Source: Rhodobacteraceae bacterium XHP0102 (GTDB lineage Bacteria > Pseudomonadota > Alphaproteobacteria > Rhodobacterales > Rhodobacteraceae). Taken from it: DNA of 64,000 nucleotides. The position numbers and the translations under genes are program-made. Below the pieces are notes generated by a model. The model was not told the DNA's origin. It ran no database searches and worked only from the letters and a program-made list of their open reading frames with translations. The stretch covers positions 186,001 to 250,000 of the forward strand of contig JAOWLD010000002.1 in the NCBI GenBank assembly GCA_025751475.1. Reading direction: 5' to 3'. Positions 1 to 8,949 of the stretch are shown in pieces (positions within the stretch are counted from its first letter, which is position 1; each line of letters opens with the position of its first letter).

Positions 1-520
1 TCGCCACGGCGAAGATCAAAAACACGCTTTGCCACGGCATCACTGTCAACAGTGCCTCGGCCACAGGCGCCCCAAAAACCTGACCTGCAGACCCCGCTGC
101 GGTCGCAATCCCAAGCGCAAGTGAGCGATGCTCATCCGATGCGGCGCGGCCCACAATGGCCAAGATCACACCAAAGCCCGTGCCCGCCACACCAAATCCA
201 ACAAGAATTTCCAAAAGCTGATGCGCCCCTGGCGTGATGGCATAGGCCGAAAAGACCAGACCCGCCGCATACATCAAAGCGCCAAGGATAATCGCCTTGC
301 GATCCCCGAATTTCTCGGCAATCGCGCCAAAAATCGGCTGGCCCACGCCCCAAGCAAGGTTCTGGATGGCAATGGCCAAGGAAAACTCGGCGCGCAGCCA
401 ACCAAATTCATCCGCAATCGGAATTTGGAACACCCCAAAACTTGCCCGAATGGCAAAGCTGATCATGATGATAAAACAGCCCCCGATGAGAACCGGGGTG
501 AAGATGGACGCACTGCGCAT
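1..520 (-). CDS. MFS transporter, N-terminal part (runs off the left edge)
   Basis: Reads leftward from an ATG at 520 and leaves the window, so only about 173 N-terminal residues are visible. The translation begins MRSASIFTPVLIGG and continues as alternating hydrophobic helices. The loop after helix 2 contains GAIAEKFGDRKA, which fits motif A of the major facilitator superfamily. A later helix reads ILVGFGVAGTGFGVILAIVG. The family is secondary transporters of the inner membrane; the substrate cannot be told from half a protein. The 126 bp between this start and the divergent zapE-type gene shows no clear promoter or operator. Open frames on the opposite strand here are low-complexity shadows. 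Confidence 0.75.
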   Translation of the reverse strand, partial: MRSASIFTPVLIGGCFIIMISFAIRASFGVFQIPIADEFGWLRAEFSLAIAIQNLAWGVGQPIFGAIAEKFGDRKAIILGALMYAAGLVFSAYAITPGAHQLLEILVGFGVAGTGFGVILAIVGRAASDEHRSLALGIATAAGSAGQVFGAPVAEALLTVMPWQSVFLIFAVA

Positions 521-646
521 AACGATGAACCTGCCGAAAGGACGCTGCGCGCAAGATTGCGCGGATGGCAGCCCACCGTCAATCCTGAAAGCAGGCACCT
601 CTAAAAGCACTGGCCATGGATGGGGCGTTTGCCCTAAGAGGCGGCT

Positions 647-1729
647 ATGTCTCAACATTTGACCGCCATATATGACACCCGCGTCAGCGAAGGTATCTTG
701 CGCCCCGACCCCGCACAGCGCGAGGTGCTGCACAGGTTCGAGGCTTTACGCGAGGCGCTTGAGGCGCGCCCAAAATCAGGCCTTCTGGCGCGCTTCTTTC
801 AAGACAAACCACAATCGGGTCAACAGGGTCGCGGGTTTTACGTTTGGGGCGGGGTCGGGCGCGGAAAATCCATGATTATGGATTTATTCTTTGCCCATAC
901 TGCCATTCCTCAAAAGCGGCGCGTGCATTTCCACGCTTTTATGCAGGAAATCCAATCTTCACTGCACGAGGCGCGCAAAACGGGCGTGAATGATGCGCTC
1001 AAACCCGTGGCCGAGGCGATTTCAAAAGACCTGCGGTTGCTCTGCTTCGATGAAATGCAAATCACCGACATCACCGATGCGATGATCGTGGGGCGCCTGT
1101 TCGAGGCTTTGTTCAAAGCAGGGGTGAGCATCGTCACCACCTCCAACCGCCCGCCCCAAGACCTTTACAAAGACGGGCTGAACCGTCAACTTTTCTTGCC
1201 CTTCATCGCGCTTTTAGAACGGGAGTTGGAGGTGATTGAAATGCAATCCCCCACCGATTACCGCCGCGACCGCCTTGCAGGAGAAGCCACCTATTTCACA
1301 CCCATCACTGCTGGAACAGGTCAGCAAATGGACCAAATCTGGCGTGACCTGACCCAAGGGCATGAAGAGCCGCTGGATTTAGAGGTCAAAGGCCGCCATG
1401 TGATTATCCCCCATTACTGGGCAGGCATGGCCCGCGCCGATTTTTGGGAGCTTTGCGGCAAACCCTTGGGTGCGGGTGATTATCTGGCGCTGACGGGGGC
1501 CGTCAAACTCCTGATGTTGGAAAACGTCCCCCGCCTTGGCATCGACAATTTCAACGAGGCCAAACGCTTTGTCACCTTGATTGATGCGCTTTATGAGGCG
1601 GGTATTCGTTTGATCATTTCCGCCGATGATGTGCCCGAACATCTTTACGCCGAAGGCACAGGCAGTTTTGAATTTGAGCGCACCGCAAGCCGCCTGCGCG
1701 AAATGCAATCGGCGGATTGGGGCTGCTGA
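647..1729 (+). CDS. zapE: ZapE/AFG1-family ATPase
   Basis: 360 residues, the usual size for this P-loop ATPase family, which includes bacterial ZapE (associated with the division ring) and mitochondrial AFG1/LACE1. A Walker A motif GGVGRGKSM lies at residues 68-76 and a Walker B region LLCFDEMQITD near 131-141, followed by the sensor-like TTSNRPPQDLY stretch typical of the family. The ATG at 647 is preceded by a purine-rich AAGAGGCGG ribosome binding site. It stands alone, divergent from the MFS gene and 63 bp before the TetR gene. Family assignment is firm; the exact cellular role in this organism is inferred. Confidence 0.9.
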   Translation: MSQHLTAIYDTRVSEGILRPDPAQREVLHRFEALREALEARPKSGLLARFFQDKPQSGQQGRGFYVWGGVGRGKSMIMDLFFAHTAIPQKRRVHFHAFMQEIQSSLHEARKTGVNDALKPVAEAISKDLRLLCFDEMQITDITDAMIVGRLFEALFKAGVSIVTTSNRPPQDLYKDGLNRQLFLPFIALLERELEVIEMQSPTDYRRDRLAGEATYFTPITAGTGQQMDQIWRDLTQGHEEPLDLEVKGRHVIIPHYWAGMARADFWELCGKPLGAGDYLALTGAVKLLMLENVPRLGIDNFNEAKRFVTLIDALYEAGIRLIISADDVPEHLYAEGTGSFEFERTASRLREMQSADWGC

Positions 1730-1748
1730 ACCGCACCAAGGCTTGCAA

Positions 1749-1767
1749 AAACTGAACTGATCGGTTT
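1749..1767. promoter_or_regulatory. Imperfect palindrome upstream of the TetR gene, possible operator
   Basis: AAACTGA and TCGGTTT form 7-base arms (6 of 7 complementary) around a 5-base centre, 25 bp before the tetR-type start codon. Size and position fit an autoregulatory operator of a TetR/AcrR protein. This is inference from position only. Confidence 0.35.
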
Positions 1768-1792
1768 ACACTTCCGAGAAGGAGGATGCGCC

Positions 1793-2410
1793 ATGAACAT
1801 TCAGTCGCAGTCACGCAAAGGTCGTAAATTCGATCAAGTCATTGATGGCGCACGGAATATCTTTCTCAGCGAAGGGTTTGAGGGGGCCAGTGTCGATGTG
1901 ATCGCACGCCAAGCGGGCGTGTCCAAAGCCACGCTTTATTCCTATTTTCCTGACAAACAAGCGCTGTTCATGGCGGTTCTCAACCAAGAATGCGATGTCC
2001 AACGCCGCGCGCAAATGGATATTGAGTTTCTCCAACGCGATGTCCGTGATGCCTTGCGGCATCTGGCCTATTCCATGCTCGAATTCCTGATGTCGGATGA
2101 GGGCGTGTCGATCTTTCGCGTCTGCGTGGCGGAGGCCCAGCGCTTTCCCGAACTGGGGCGCGCCTTTTACGAGACGGGCCCCTCCACGGCCATGTCCCAT
2201 GTGGCAGGATATCTGAGCACGCCAAAAGTGGGCACAGCATTGGATATTGATGACCCCCGAAAGGCGGCGGACCTGTTTATGAAACTCTGTCGCGGTGATT
2301 TGATGCTGCGCCGCCTGCTCTGCGTCAGCAGCCAGGCAACCCACGAGGAAGTGTCGGAAGCCGCCGATGAGGTGGTCGAAACCTTCATGGCACGCTACCG
2401 CAAAGCTTAG
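1793..2410 (+). CDS. TetR/AcrR family transcriptional regulator
   Basis: 205 residues, typical for the family. The N-terminal helix-turn-helix lies at about residues 33-52 (SVDVIARQAGVSKATLYSYF), a textbook TetR signature, followed by an all-helical ligand-binding domain of the AefR-like type. The ATG at 1793 follows a strong AAGGAGGA site. A near-palindrome at 1749-1767 just upstream could be its own operator. The stop overlaps the convergent GNAT gene by 4 bases. The effector and regulon are unknown; no transporter gene lies beside it in the same direction. Confidence 0.88.
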   Translation: MNIQSQSRKGRKFDQVIDGARNIFLSEGFEGASVDVIARQAGVSKATLYSYFPDKQALFMAVLNQECDVQRRAQMDIEFLQRDVRDALRHLAYSMLEFLMSDEGVSIFRVCVAEAQRFPELGRAFYETGPSTAMSHVAGYLSTPKVGTALDIDDPRKAADLFMKLCRGDLMLRRLLCVSSQATHEEVSEAADEVVETFMARYRKA

Positions 2411-2913
2411 TCCACCAAGGATTTGAACATCACAAAAGCATCAACCAGCCCTTTGGTCGGGTGGTTGAAGGCCTGCGGCAAGCGACCCACAATCTCGAAC
2501 CCTGCCTTTTGCCATGTTTCCACAGCGCGGGTGTTTTCCGACACCACAAAATTATACTGCATCCCGCGATAGCCCTGCGCGCGCGCCGTCTCAAGTGAAT
2601 GCGCCAACATCTTGCGCGCCACACCGCGCCCTGTGGCCGCTTCGGCGGTGATATAGCCACAGTTGCAGATATGCGCACCGCCGCCCGCTTGATTGGGGCG
2701 GATATAATAGGTGCCCATGATCGCGCCCCCGCTTTCGGCAACAAAAACGGTTTTTTCAGGTGCCGTCCAAAAGGCAAGCGCAGCGTCAGCACTGATATCA
2801 GGAGCGACCGTATAGGTCTCACCTGCGCGAAACACGGGCAAGAGCATAGACAGCAGGGCCGCGTGATCAGCGGGGGTGAGGGGTCGAATGGTGATATGCG
2901 TATCTTGAACCAT
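2407..2913 (-). CDS. GNAT family N-acetyltransferase
   Basis: 168 residues with the GNAT fold: an N-terminal TIRPLTPADHAALL strand-helix, and the acetyl-CoA pyrophosphate-binding motif A in the stretch ATGRGVARKMLAHSLETA (R/Q-x-x-G-x-G/A pattern). The later strand LQYNFVVSENTRAVETW is written here as GMQYNFVVSENTRAVETWQ and carries the usual N-x-x-A-x-x-x-Y/W element. Substrate cannot be predicted. It converges on the TetR gene with a 4-base overlap of stop codons and stands apart from the rimP operon. Confidence 0.85.
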   Translation of the reverse strand: MVQDTHITIRPLTPADHAALLSMLLPVFRAGETYTVAPDISADAALAFWTAPEKTVFVAESGGAIMGTYYIRPNQAGGGAHICNCGYITAEAATGRGVARKMLAHSLETARAQGYRGMQYNFVVSENTRAVETWQKAGFEIVGRLPQAFNHPTKGLVDAFVMFKSLVD

Positions 2914-3042
2914 GCGCGCAGATGGCCATGCCCCACAGCAAAGCGCAAGATGGTCACTTGCTATAAGAGATGATTCTGTCTATATGCCGTTTCAACAGGT
3001 GCTTGGGGGTCCAAACTCCACGCTCCACCCTAGATGCTGATG

Positions 3043-3065
3043 CGGGCCCTGTGGCCCGTTTTTTT
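3043..3065 (+). terminator. Intrinsic terminator/attenuator-like hairpin directly before rimP
   Basis: A 6 bp GC stem (CGGGCC at 3043-3048, GGCCCG at 3053-3058) with a CTGT loop is followed by seven T residues (3059-3065). The T run ends exactly where the first possible rimP ATG (3066) begins. It could end a short transcript made from the 2914-3042 region or attenuate rimP-nusA-infB. Confidence 0.6.
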
Positions 3066-3080
3066 ATGTCCAAAGGTCAA

Positions 3081-3665
3081 ATGTCCAACCTGATCGCCAA
3101 ATCCAGTATTGATCGCCGCATGGCCGAGATCATCACCCCTGTCATCGAGGATCTGGGGTTCGAGCTTGTCCGCGTGCGCCTCATGGGCGGCGAAACAAAA
3201 ACCCTACAGGTGATGGCCGACCGCCCCGATGGCGGGATCAATGTGGATGATTGCGCCGATATCTCGACTGCGATTTCCGCAAGTCTCGATGTCGAGGACC
3301 CGATTGAGGGCGCCTATCATCTAGAAGTATCAAGCCCAGGGATCGACCGTCCGCTGACACGTTTAAAGGATTTTGATATCTGGCAGGGCTATGAAGCCAA
3401 GCTGGAAACAAGCGACATGATTGATGGCCGCAAGCGCTTCAAGGGCGTCTTGGCGGGTATCGAAGGCGATGAGGTTCTGATCAATATCGAACAGGGCAGC
3501 GAGACCATCACGCTTGGCCTGCATTTCGATTGGCTGGCCGATGCCAAGCTTGTTTTGAGCGATGAACTGATCGCCGAGATGCTGCGGCAGCGCAAAGCAT
3601 CTGGCGTTATTGACGAAACCCAATTTGATGAAATCACGCAAGAGCCCGAAGAGGCGGAGGATTAA
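3081..3665 (+). CDS. rimP: Ribosome maturation factor RimP
   Basis: 194 residues from the chosen ATG at 3081. RimP assists 30S subunit maturation. The translation has the conserved N-terminal domain ([12 protein letters not shown], then the LQVMADRP strand and DCADIS) and the [12 protein letters not shown] motif that marks the family, then an Sm-like C-terminal domain. The ATG at 3066 directly follows a T run and lacks a ribosome binding site, while 3081 has AAAGG a few bases upstream, so 3081 is preferred. First gene of rimP-nusA-ylxR-infB, an order widely conserved in bacteria. The frame stays open upstream to 2970, which is probably leader. Confidence 0.93.
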   Translation: MSNLIAKSSIDRRMAEIITPVIEDLGFELVRVRLMGGETKTLQVMADRPDGGINVDDCADISTAISASLDVEDPIEGAYHLEVSSPGIDRPLTRLKDFDIWQGYEAKLETSDMIDGRKRFKGVLAGIEGDEVLINIEQGSETITLGLHFDWLADAKLVLSDELIAEMLRQRKASGVIDETQFDEITQEPEEAED

Positions 3666-3670
3666 GATCC

Positions 3671-5266
3671 ATGGCAATTACATCAGCAAACCAGCTAGAG
3701 CTTCTGCAAACCGCCGAGGCGGTTGCCCGCGAAAAGATGATCGACCCTGATCTGGTCATCGTGGCAATGGAAGAAAGCCTCGCCCGCGCTGCGAAGTCGC
3801 GCTACGGCTCCGAATTGGATATTCGCGTTTCGATCGACCGCAAAACAGGCCGCGCCACCTTCACCCGTGTGCGCACCGTGGTTGAGGAAGTTGAAAACCA
3901 TTTCGTTGAGATGACCCTACGGGACGCCCGCGCGCACAAAGCCGATGCCGAGATTGGCGATGAGATCATTGACGAAGTGCCCCCGGTCGAGATGGGCCGT
4001 ATTGCCGCGCAAAGCGCCAAGCAGGTGATCCTTCAAAAAGTGCGTGAAGCCGAGCGGGATCGCCAATATGAAGAATTCAAAGACCGCGCAGGCACCATTA
4101 TCAATGGTGTCGTGAAGCGCGAAGAATATGGCAATGTGATTGTCGATATTGGCCGTGGCGAGGCCGTTTTGCGCCGTAATGAAAAAATCGGGCGCGAAAG
4201 CTATCGCCCCAATGAGCGCATCCGCTGCTATATCAAAGATGTCCGCCGTGAGGCGCGCGGCCCGCAGGTCTTCCTCAGCCGCACCGCGCCCGAATTCATG
4301 GCGGAATTGTTCAAGATGGAAGTGCCTGAAATTTACGATGGCATCATCGAGATCAAAGCCGTTGCCCGCGACCCAGGTTCACGTGCGAAAATCGCGGTGA
4401 TTTCCTACGACAACTCGATTGACCCCGTTGGCGCCTGTGTGGGTATGCGCGGCAGCCGTGTTCAGGCCGTGGTCAATGAATTGCAGGGTGAGAAAATCGA
4501 CATCATTCCATGGAATGAAGATGCGCCAACCTTCCTTGTGAATGCATTGCAACCCGCTGAGGTCACGAAAGTGGTTCTGGACGAGGATGCAGGCAAGATC
4601 GAAGTGGTCGTGCCCGATGAACAACTGTCTTTGGCCATTGGCCGCCGTGGTCAAAACGTCCGTTTGGCCAGCCAATTGACCAACCTGGATATCGACATCC
4701 TCACGGAAGAAGAAGAAAGCGCCCGCCGTCAGGCCGAATTTGCCGAACGGACAAAACTGTTCATGGATACACTGGATCTGGATGAATTCTTTGCCCAGCT
4801 TCTGGTTTCCGAAGGTTTCACTTCCTTGGAAGAAGTTGCCTATGTCGAACAGGATGAGCTTTTGGGCATTGACGGTGTCGATGAAGCCACAGCGGACGAG
4901 TTGCAGGCCCGTGCGCGTGATTACATCGAAGAACAGAACCGCAAGGCGCTTGAGAATGCCAAGGAGCTTGGTGTCGAGCAAAGCTTGATCGATTTCGAGG
5001 GCCTCACCCCGCAGATGCTTGAGGCGCTTGGGCAGGATGGTGTGAAAACCTTGGAAGATTTCGCCACCTGCGCCGATTGGGAATTGGCGGGTGGTTGGAC
5101 CACCGTCAATGGCGAGCGGGTCAAGGATGAAGGGGTTTTGGAGAAATTCGAAGTTTCCCTTGAGGAAGCGCAGAACATGGTCATGTCCGCACGTCTGGCC
5201 TTGGGTTGGGTGACCGAAGATGACCTCGCCTCCAACGAAGAAGACCTGGGCGAAGAAGAAGAGTAA
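3671..5266 (+). CDS. nusA: Transcription termination/antitermination protein NusA
   Basis: 531 residues, as usual for alphaproteobacterial NusA. The order is an N-terminal RNA polymerase-binding domain, an S1 domain around residues 135-200 (INGVVKREEYGNVIVDIG), two KH domains (VGACVGMRGSRVQAVVNEL near 255 and LAIGRRGQNVRLASQLT near 320), then helix-hairpin-helix-like acidic repeats and a very acidic tail. It modulates pausing, termination and antitermination. It begins 5 bp after rimP, with a GGAGG site inside the end of rimP, which implies co-transcription. Confidence 0.96.
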   Translation: MAITSANQLELLQTAEAVAREKMIDPDLVIVAMEESLARAAKSRYGSELDIRVSIDRKTGRATFTRVRTVVEEVENHFVEMTLRDARAHKADAEIGDEIIDEVPPVEMGRIAAQSAKQVILQKVREAERDRQYEEFKDRAGTIINGVVKREEYGNVIVDIGRGEAVLRRNEKIGRESYRPNERIRCYIKDVRREARGPQVFLSRTAPEFMAELFKMEVPEIYDGIIEIKAVARDPGSRAKIAVISYDNSIDPVGACVGMRGSRVQAVVNELQGEKIDIIPWNEDAPTFLVNALQPAEVTKVVLDEDAGKIEVVVPDEQLSLAIGRRGQNVRLASQLTNLDIDILTEEEESARRQAEFAERTKLFMDTLDLDEFFAQLLVSEGFTSLEEVAYVEQDELLGIDGVDEATADELQARARDYIEEQNRKALENAKELGVEQSLIDFEGLTPQMLEALGQDGVKTLEDFATCADWELAGGWTTVNGERVKDEGVLEKFEVSLEEAQNMVMSARLALGWVTEDDLASNEEDLGEEEE

Positions 5267-5289
5267 GCCCAATTTCAGGAGCCGTAATC

Positions 5290-5928
5290 ATGACCCGTGG
5301 CGGTGCCACCAAAACCAAGGACACGTCCGAACGGCGCTGTATCGCAACTGGCGAAACAGCACCGAAGGCGGGGCTGTTGCGTTTTGTGGTCAGCCCTGAG
5401 AATATAGTGACGCCTGATATTCTGGAGCGCCTGCCAGGGCGGGGGATGTGGTGCAGCGCCGATCGCGCGGCGGTGGAATTGGCGGTGAAGAAAAACCTGT
5501 TTTCACGATCCGCCAAAGCGCAGGTCAGCGTGCCTTCCGATCTTTTGGGCACGCTTGAAACCCTGCTTGCGCGGCGTGTGGGTGATTTGATCGCCCTCGC
5601 GCGGAAATCTGGTGATGCGGTCGCAGGTTTTGAGAAGGTGAAAGATTGGCTTGCCACGCGCCCTGTGCGGGTGCTGTTGCAGGCCTCGGACGGCTCCGAG
5701 CGCGGCAAGTCCAAACTTTGGACACCCGAGGGCGCGCGCTATTTTGATTGCCTTACCGCTTTTGAATTAGGTTTGGCATTCGGGCGAGAAACTGTGATAC
5801 ATGGCGCGCTGGCGACTGGCGGACTCGGCGATCGTGTTGTAGAGGAAGCAGCAAAGCTGCAAGGGCTGAGGCCCAAAACCAGCTTGAACAACGGCAAGAC
5901 CGTTGGGAAGGACAAGAAAGACGCATGA
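5290..5928 (+). CDS. YlxR-family RNA-binding protein with C-terminal L7Ae-like region
   Basis: 212 residues. The N-terminal ~90 residues match the YlxR/DUF448 family: the [19 protein letters not shown] motif and the LPGRGMW turn, followed by KNLFSRSAK. The C-terminal half (from about [19 protein letters not shown] to the [12 protein letters not shown] helix) resembles the L7Ae/eL8 RNA-binding fold, a fusion common in alphaproteobacteria. Between nusA and infB, the canonical place for ylxR. Its stop overlaps the infB start (ATGA), so the two are probably translationally coupled. A role in transcription or translation is inferred. Confidence 0.88.
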   Translation: MTRGGATKTKDTSERRCIATGETAPKAGLLRFVVSPENIVTPDILERLPGRGMWCSADRAAVELAVKKNLFSRSAKAQVSVPSDLLGTLETLLARRVGDLIALARKSGDAVAGFEKVKDWLATRPVRVLLQASDGSERGKSKLWTPEGARYFDCLTAFELGLAFGRETVIHGALATGGLGDRVVEEAAKLQGLRPKTSLNNGKTVGKDKKDA

Positions 5929-8414
5929 GCGATCAAGACGGAAAAAAACCCCTCGGACTATCTGGCGGTGCCCGCAGCGGGCGCGTGAACCAGAGCTTTT
6001 CGCGTGGGCGCACGAAAACGGTTGTTGTAGAAACCAAGCGCAAGCGCGTGATGGTTCCCAAAACCGGAGCTGGCGGCAAGGGAGACGGGTCTGGGGATCA
6101 AGATGAGGGTGCCGTTTCGGGCAATCCCGAACTCGAACGCCGTATGAAGGCCGTGATGGCCGCCAAGGCCCGCGAGGCCGATGAAGAAGAACAGCGCAAA
6201 CGCGAAGAGCAAGAACGCGAAGAAGAGCGTCAGCGCCGCCGCGCCGAGGCCGAGGCCCGCGAGCGCGAAGAGCGCGAACGCGAGGAAGCATTGCGCGCCA
6301 AAGAGGAAGAGGATCGCCGCCGTTCGGAGGAGGCCAAAGCCGCCAAGCCGCGCAAGGCTGATGCAGCCCCTGCCGTCACCTCACCTGCCGACTTGCCAGA
6401 TCCCGCTGTGGCCGCCGCGCGCGCCAAGGCCGCGGCCGCCCCTGCGCGGCGGGACGTGGATCGGGACGACAAGCGCGAGCGCGTCTCCAAAGGCGACCGC
6501 GATGGCGATGGCCGCCGTTCGGGCAAATTGAGCGTCAATCAGGTCTTCTCGGATGGCGAAGGCGGGCGTCAGCGCAGCCTTGCCGCGATGAAGCGCAAAC
6601 AAGAGCGCCAGCGCCAAAAGGCCATGGCCGCACAAGGTGATCGCGAAAAAATCGTGCGCGATGTGCAAATTCCAGAAACCATCGTGGTTTCCGAATTGGC
6701 CAACCGCATGGCCGAACGGGTGGCTGATGTCGTCAAATCCCTAATGCAAATGGGTATGATGGTCACGCAGAACCAATCCATTGATGCAGATACGGCGGAA
6801 TTGATCGTCAGCGAGTTCGGGCATCGCGTGCAGCGCGTGTCTGACGCGGATGTGGAAGATGTGATCAAGGTCGAAGAAGACAGCCCATCCGATATGCAAC
6901 CGCGTCCGCCCGTCATCACCATCATGGGCCATGTTGACCACGGCAAGACCTCGCTTTTGGACCGCATCCGCAAGGCCAATGTTGTCTCTGGCGAGGCAGG
7001 TGGGATCACGCAGCATATCGGTGCCTATCAGGTGCGCACGGAAAGCGGCGCGCTTTTGACCTTCCTTGATACGCCAGGTCACGCGGCCTTTACCTCCATG
7101 CGGGCGCGTGGGGCGAATGTCACGGATATCGTGGTTCTTGTGGTTGCCGCCGATGACGCGGTGATGCCGCAGACCATCGAAGCGATTAACCACGCCAAGG
7201 CGGCCAAAGTGCCGATGATCGTGGCGATAAACAAAATCGACAAACCCGCCGCCAACCCTGACAAGGTGCGCACCGATTTGCTTCAGCATGAGGTGATCGT
7301 TGAGAAAATGTCAGGCGAGGTTCAGGATGTAGAGGTCTCTGCGGCGACAGGGCAAGGCTTGGATCAATTGTTGGAATCCATCGCGCTTCAGGCCGAACTG
7401 CTTGACCTCAAAGCCAACCCTGACCGCGCGGCCGAAGGTGCCGTTATCGAAGCGCAATTGGATGTAGGGCGCGGCCCTGTGGCCACCGTTCTGGTGCAAC
7501 GCGGCACGCTGAGACAAGGCGACATCTTCGTTGTGGGCGAGCAATGGGGCAAAGTGCGCGCGCTGATCAACGATCAAGGCGAGCGTGTTAAAGAAGCGGG
7601 GCCATCTGTCCCTGTAGAGGTTTTGGGCCTGAACGGCGCACCCGAAGCGGGTGACGTTTTGAACGTGGTTAAAACCGAAGCACAGGCGCGTGAGATTGCG
7701 GATTACCGCATCCAAGTGTCCAAAGACAAACGCGCCGCTGCGGGGGCCGCAACAACCTTGGATCAATTGCTGGCGAAGGCCAAGGCGGATGAGAACGTCA
7801 AGGAATTGCCCATCGTGGTTAAGGCCGATGTGCAAGGCTCTGCCGAGGCCATCGTGCAAGCGATGGAGAAAATCGGCAATGAGGAGGTGCGTGTGCGCGT
7901 CCTTCACTACGGTGTGGGCGCGATCACCGAATCCGATATCGGCTTGGCCGAGGCGTCAGGTGCGCCTGTCATGGGCTTTAACGTCCGTGCCAACGCGCCT
8001 GCGCGCAATTCCGCCAACCAAAAGGGCGTGGAAATCCGCTATTACAGCGTGATCTATGACCTTGTGGATGATGTGAAGGCCGCCGCCTCAGGTCTGCTTG
8101 GTGCTGAAATCCGCGAAAACTTCATCGGCTATGCCCAGATCAAGGAAGTCTTCCGCGTCTCTGGCGTGGGGTCGGTCGCAGGCTGTCTGGTCACCGAAGG
8201 TGTCGCGCGCCGCTCGGCGGGTGTGCGCCTGTTGCGCGATGATGTCGTGATCCACGAAGGCACGCTAAAAACGCTGAAGCGCTTCAAAGACGAGGTCAAA
8301 GAAGTGCAATCAGGTCAGGAATGCGGCATGGCCTTTGAGAATTACGATGACATCCGCAAAGGCGATGTGATCGAGATTTTCGAACGCGAAGAAGTGGAGC
8401 GAAAGCTGAGCTAA
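5925..8414 (+). CDS. infB: Translation initiation factor IF-2
   Basis: 829 residues. A long N-terminal segment rich in Arg, Glu and Ala (about residues 65-230, likely extended helix) precedes the conserved IF2 N domain and the GTPase domain. The G motifs are visible: [27 protein letters not shown], and NKIDKP. After them come the domain II beta-barrel, domain III and the C-terminal fMet-tRNA-binding domain ending at the [12 protein letters not shown] tail. IF-2 places initiator tRNA on the 30S subunit. Starts on the ylxR stop and is the last gene before a strong terminator at 8437-8463. Confidence 0.97.
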   Translation: MSDQDGKKPLGLSGGARSGRVNQSFSRGRTKTVVVETKRKRVMVPKTGAGGKGDGSGDQDEGAVSGNPELERRMKAVMAAKAREADEEEQRKREEQEREEERQRRRAEAEAREREEREREEALRAKEEEDRRRSEEAKAAKPRKADAAPAVTSPADLPDPAVAAARAKAAAAPARRDVDRDDKRERVSKGDRDGDGRRSGKLSVNQVFSDGEGGRQRSLAAMKRKQERQRQKAMAAQGDREKIVRDVQIPETIVVSELANRMAERVADVVKSLMQMGMMVTQNQSIDADTAELIVSEFGHRVQRVSDADVEDVIKVEEDSPSDMQPRPPVITIMGHVDHGKTSLLDRIRKANVVSGEAGGITQHIGAYQVRTESGALLTFLDTPGHAAFTSMRARGANVTDIVVLVVAADDAVMPQTIEAINHAKAAKVPMIVAINKIDKPAANPDKVRTDLLQHEVIVEKMSGEVQDVEVSAATGQGLDQLLESIALQAELLDLKANPDRAAEGAVIEAQLDVGRGPVATVLVQRGTLRQGDIFVVGEQWGKVRALINDQGERVKEAGPSVPVEVLGLNGAPEAGDVLNVVKTEAQAREIADYRIQVSKDKRAAAGAATTLDQLLAKAKADENVKELPIVVKADVQGSAEAIVQAMEKIGNEEVRVRVLHYGVGAITESDIGLAEASGAPVMGFNVRANAPARNSANQKGVEIRYYSVIYDLVDDVKAAASGLLGAEIRENFIGYAQIKEVFRVSGVGSVAGCLVTEGVARRSAGVRLLRDDVVIHEGTLKTLKRFKDEVKEVQSGQECGMAFENYDDIRKGDVIEIFEREEVERKLS

Positions 8415-8436
8415 GCGCCCCGCATATCATAAAATG

Positions 8437-8463
8437 GCGCGCCCTTTTGTGGCGCGCTTTTTT
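8437..8463 (+). terminator. Rho-independent terminator after infB
   Basis: A perfect 7 bp stem (GCGCGCC at 8437-8443, GGCGCGC at 8451-8457) with a CTTTTGT loop is followed by six T residues. It closes the rimP-nusA-infB operon and separates it from the convergent crtI-crtB-tspO operon. Confidence 0.9.
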
Positions 8464-8932
8464 ATGTAGCGGCGGAAACTTCGGCAGGGTTCAAGCGCCA
8501 AACCGCAAGGTTCAGCGCCCCTGCCACCGTCACCCACATCAGATAAGGCACAATCAGCGCGCCCGCGAGCGGATCAAGCGCCCAGAAACTCAGCATCGTG
8601 CCACAGACCGCAATCCATAGTGCGCTGAGGACCACCATCCCCGCCCGAATGCGGCGCAGGCCAAAGAAAACGGGGCTCCAAAGCGTGTTTAGCGCAATTT
8701 GCAGCGCCCAAAAGCCTATCGCATGGGCATTGCCATCGAGCATCGCAATGCGGGTCGCCGCATAGGCAGAGGCGATGTAAAGCACCGTCCATGCCACTGG
8801 AAAGAGCCAATTTGGTGGCGTGAAAAACGGCTTGCGCAAATCCTTATACCACTGACCCGGTGAAAACAGGGACCCCGTGGAGGCGGCAGCGGCGCAAGCG
8901 GCGAAGAACAATATGAAAACTGACCAATCCAT
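8462..8932 (-). CDS. tspO: TspO/MBR family protein (CrtK)
   Basis: 156 residues from the ATG at 8932; an open extension upstream overlaps the end of crtB and is not used. Five predicted membrane helices, with the Trp/Pro-rich family signatures PFFTPPNWLFPVAWTVLYI and ALNTLWSPVFFGLRR. TspO is an outer-membrane tryptophan-rich sensor that in Rhodobacter negatively modulates photosynthesis genes in response to oxygen and is linked to tetrapyrrole handling. It is the last gene of crtI-crtB-tspO, as in Rhodobacter, starting 17 bp after the crtB stop. Confidence 0.92.
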   Translation of the reverse strand: MDWSVFILFFAACAAAASTGSLFSPGQWYKDLRKPFFTPPNWLFPVAWTVLYIASAYAATRIAMLDGNAHAIGFWALQIALNTLWSPVFFGLRRIRAGMVVLSALWIAVCGTMLSFWALDPLAGALIVPYLMWVTVAGALNLAVWRLNPAEVSAAT

Positions 8933-8949
8933 GGTCAATATATAAGTGT

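Noticed and set aside
128-604. 158-codon plus-strand frame opposite the MFS gene
   Set aside because: Low-complexity, His/Arg/Gln-rich; antisense of a clear MFS reading frame.
4379-5272. 297-codon minus-strand frame opposite nusA
   Set aside because: Composition and position are those of an antisense shadow of a well-conserved gene.
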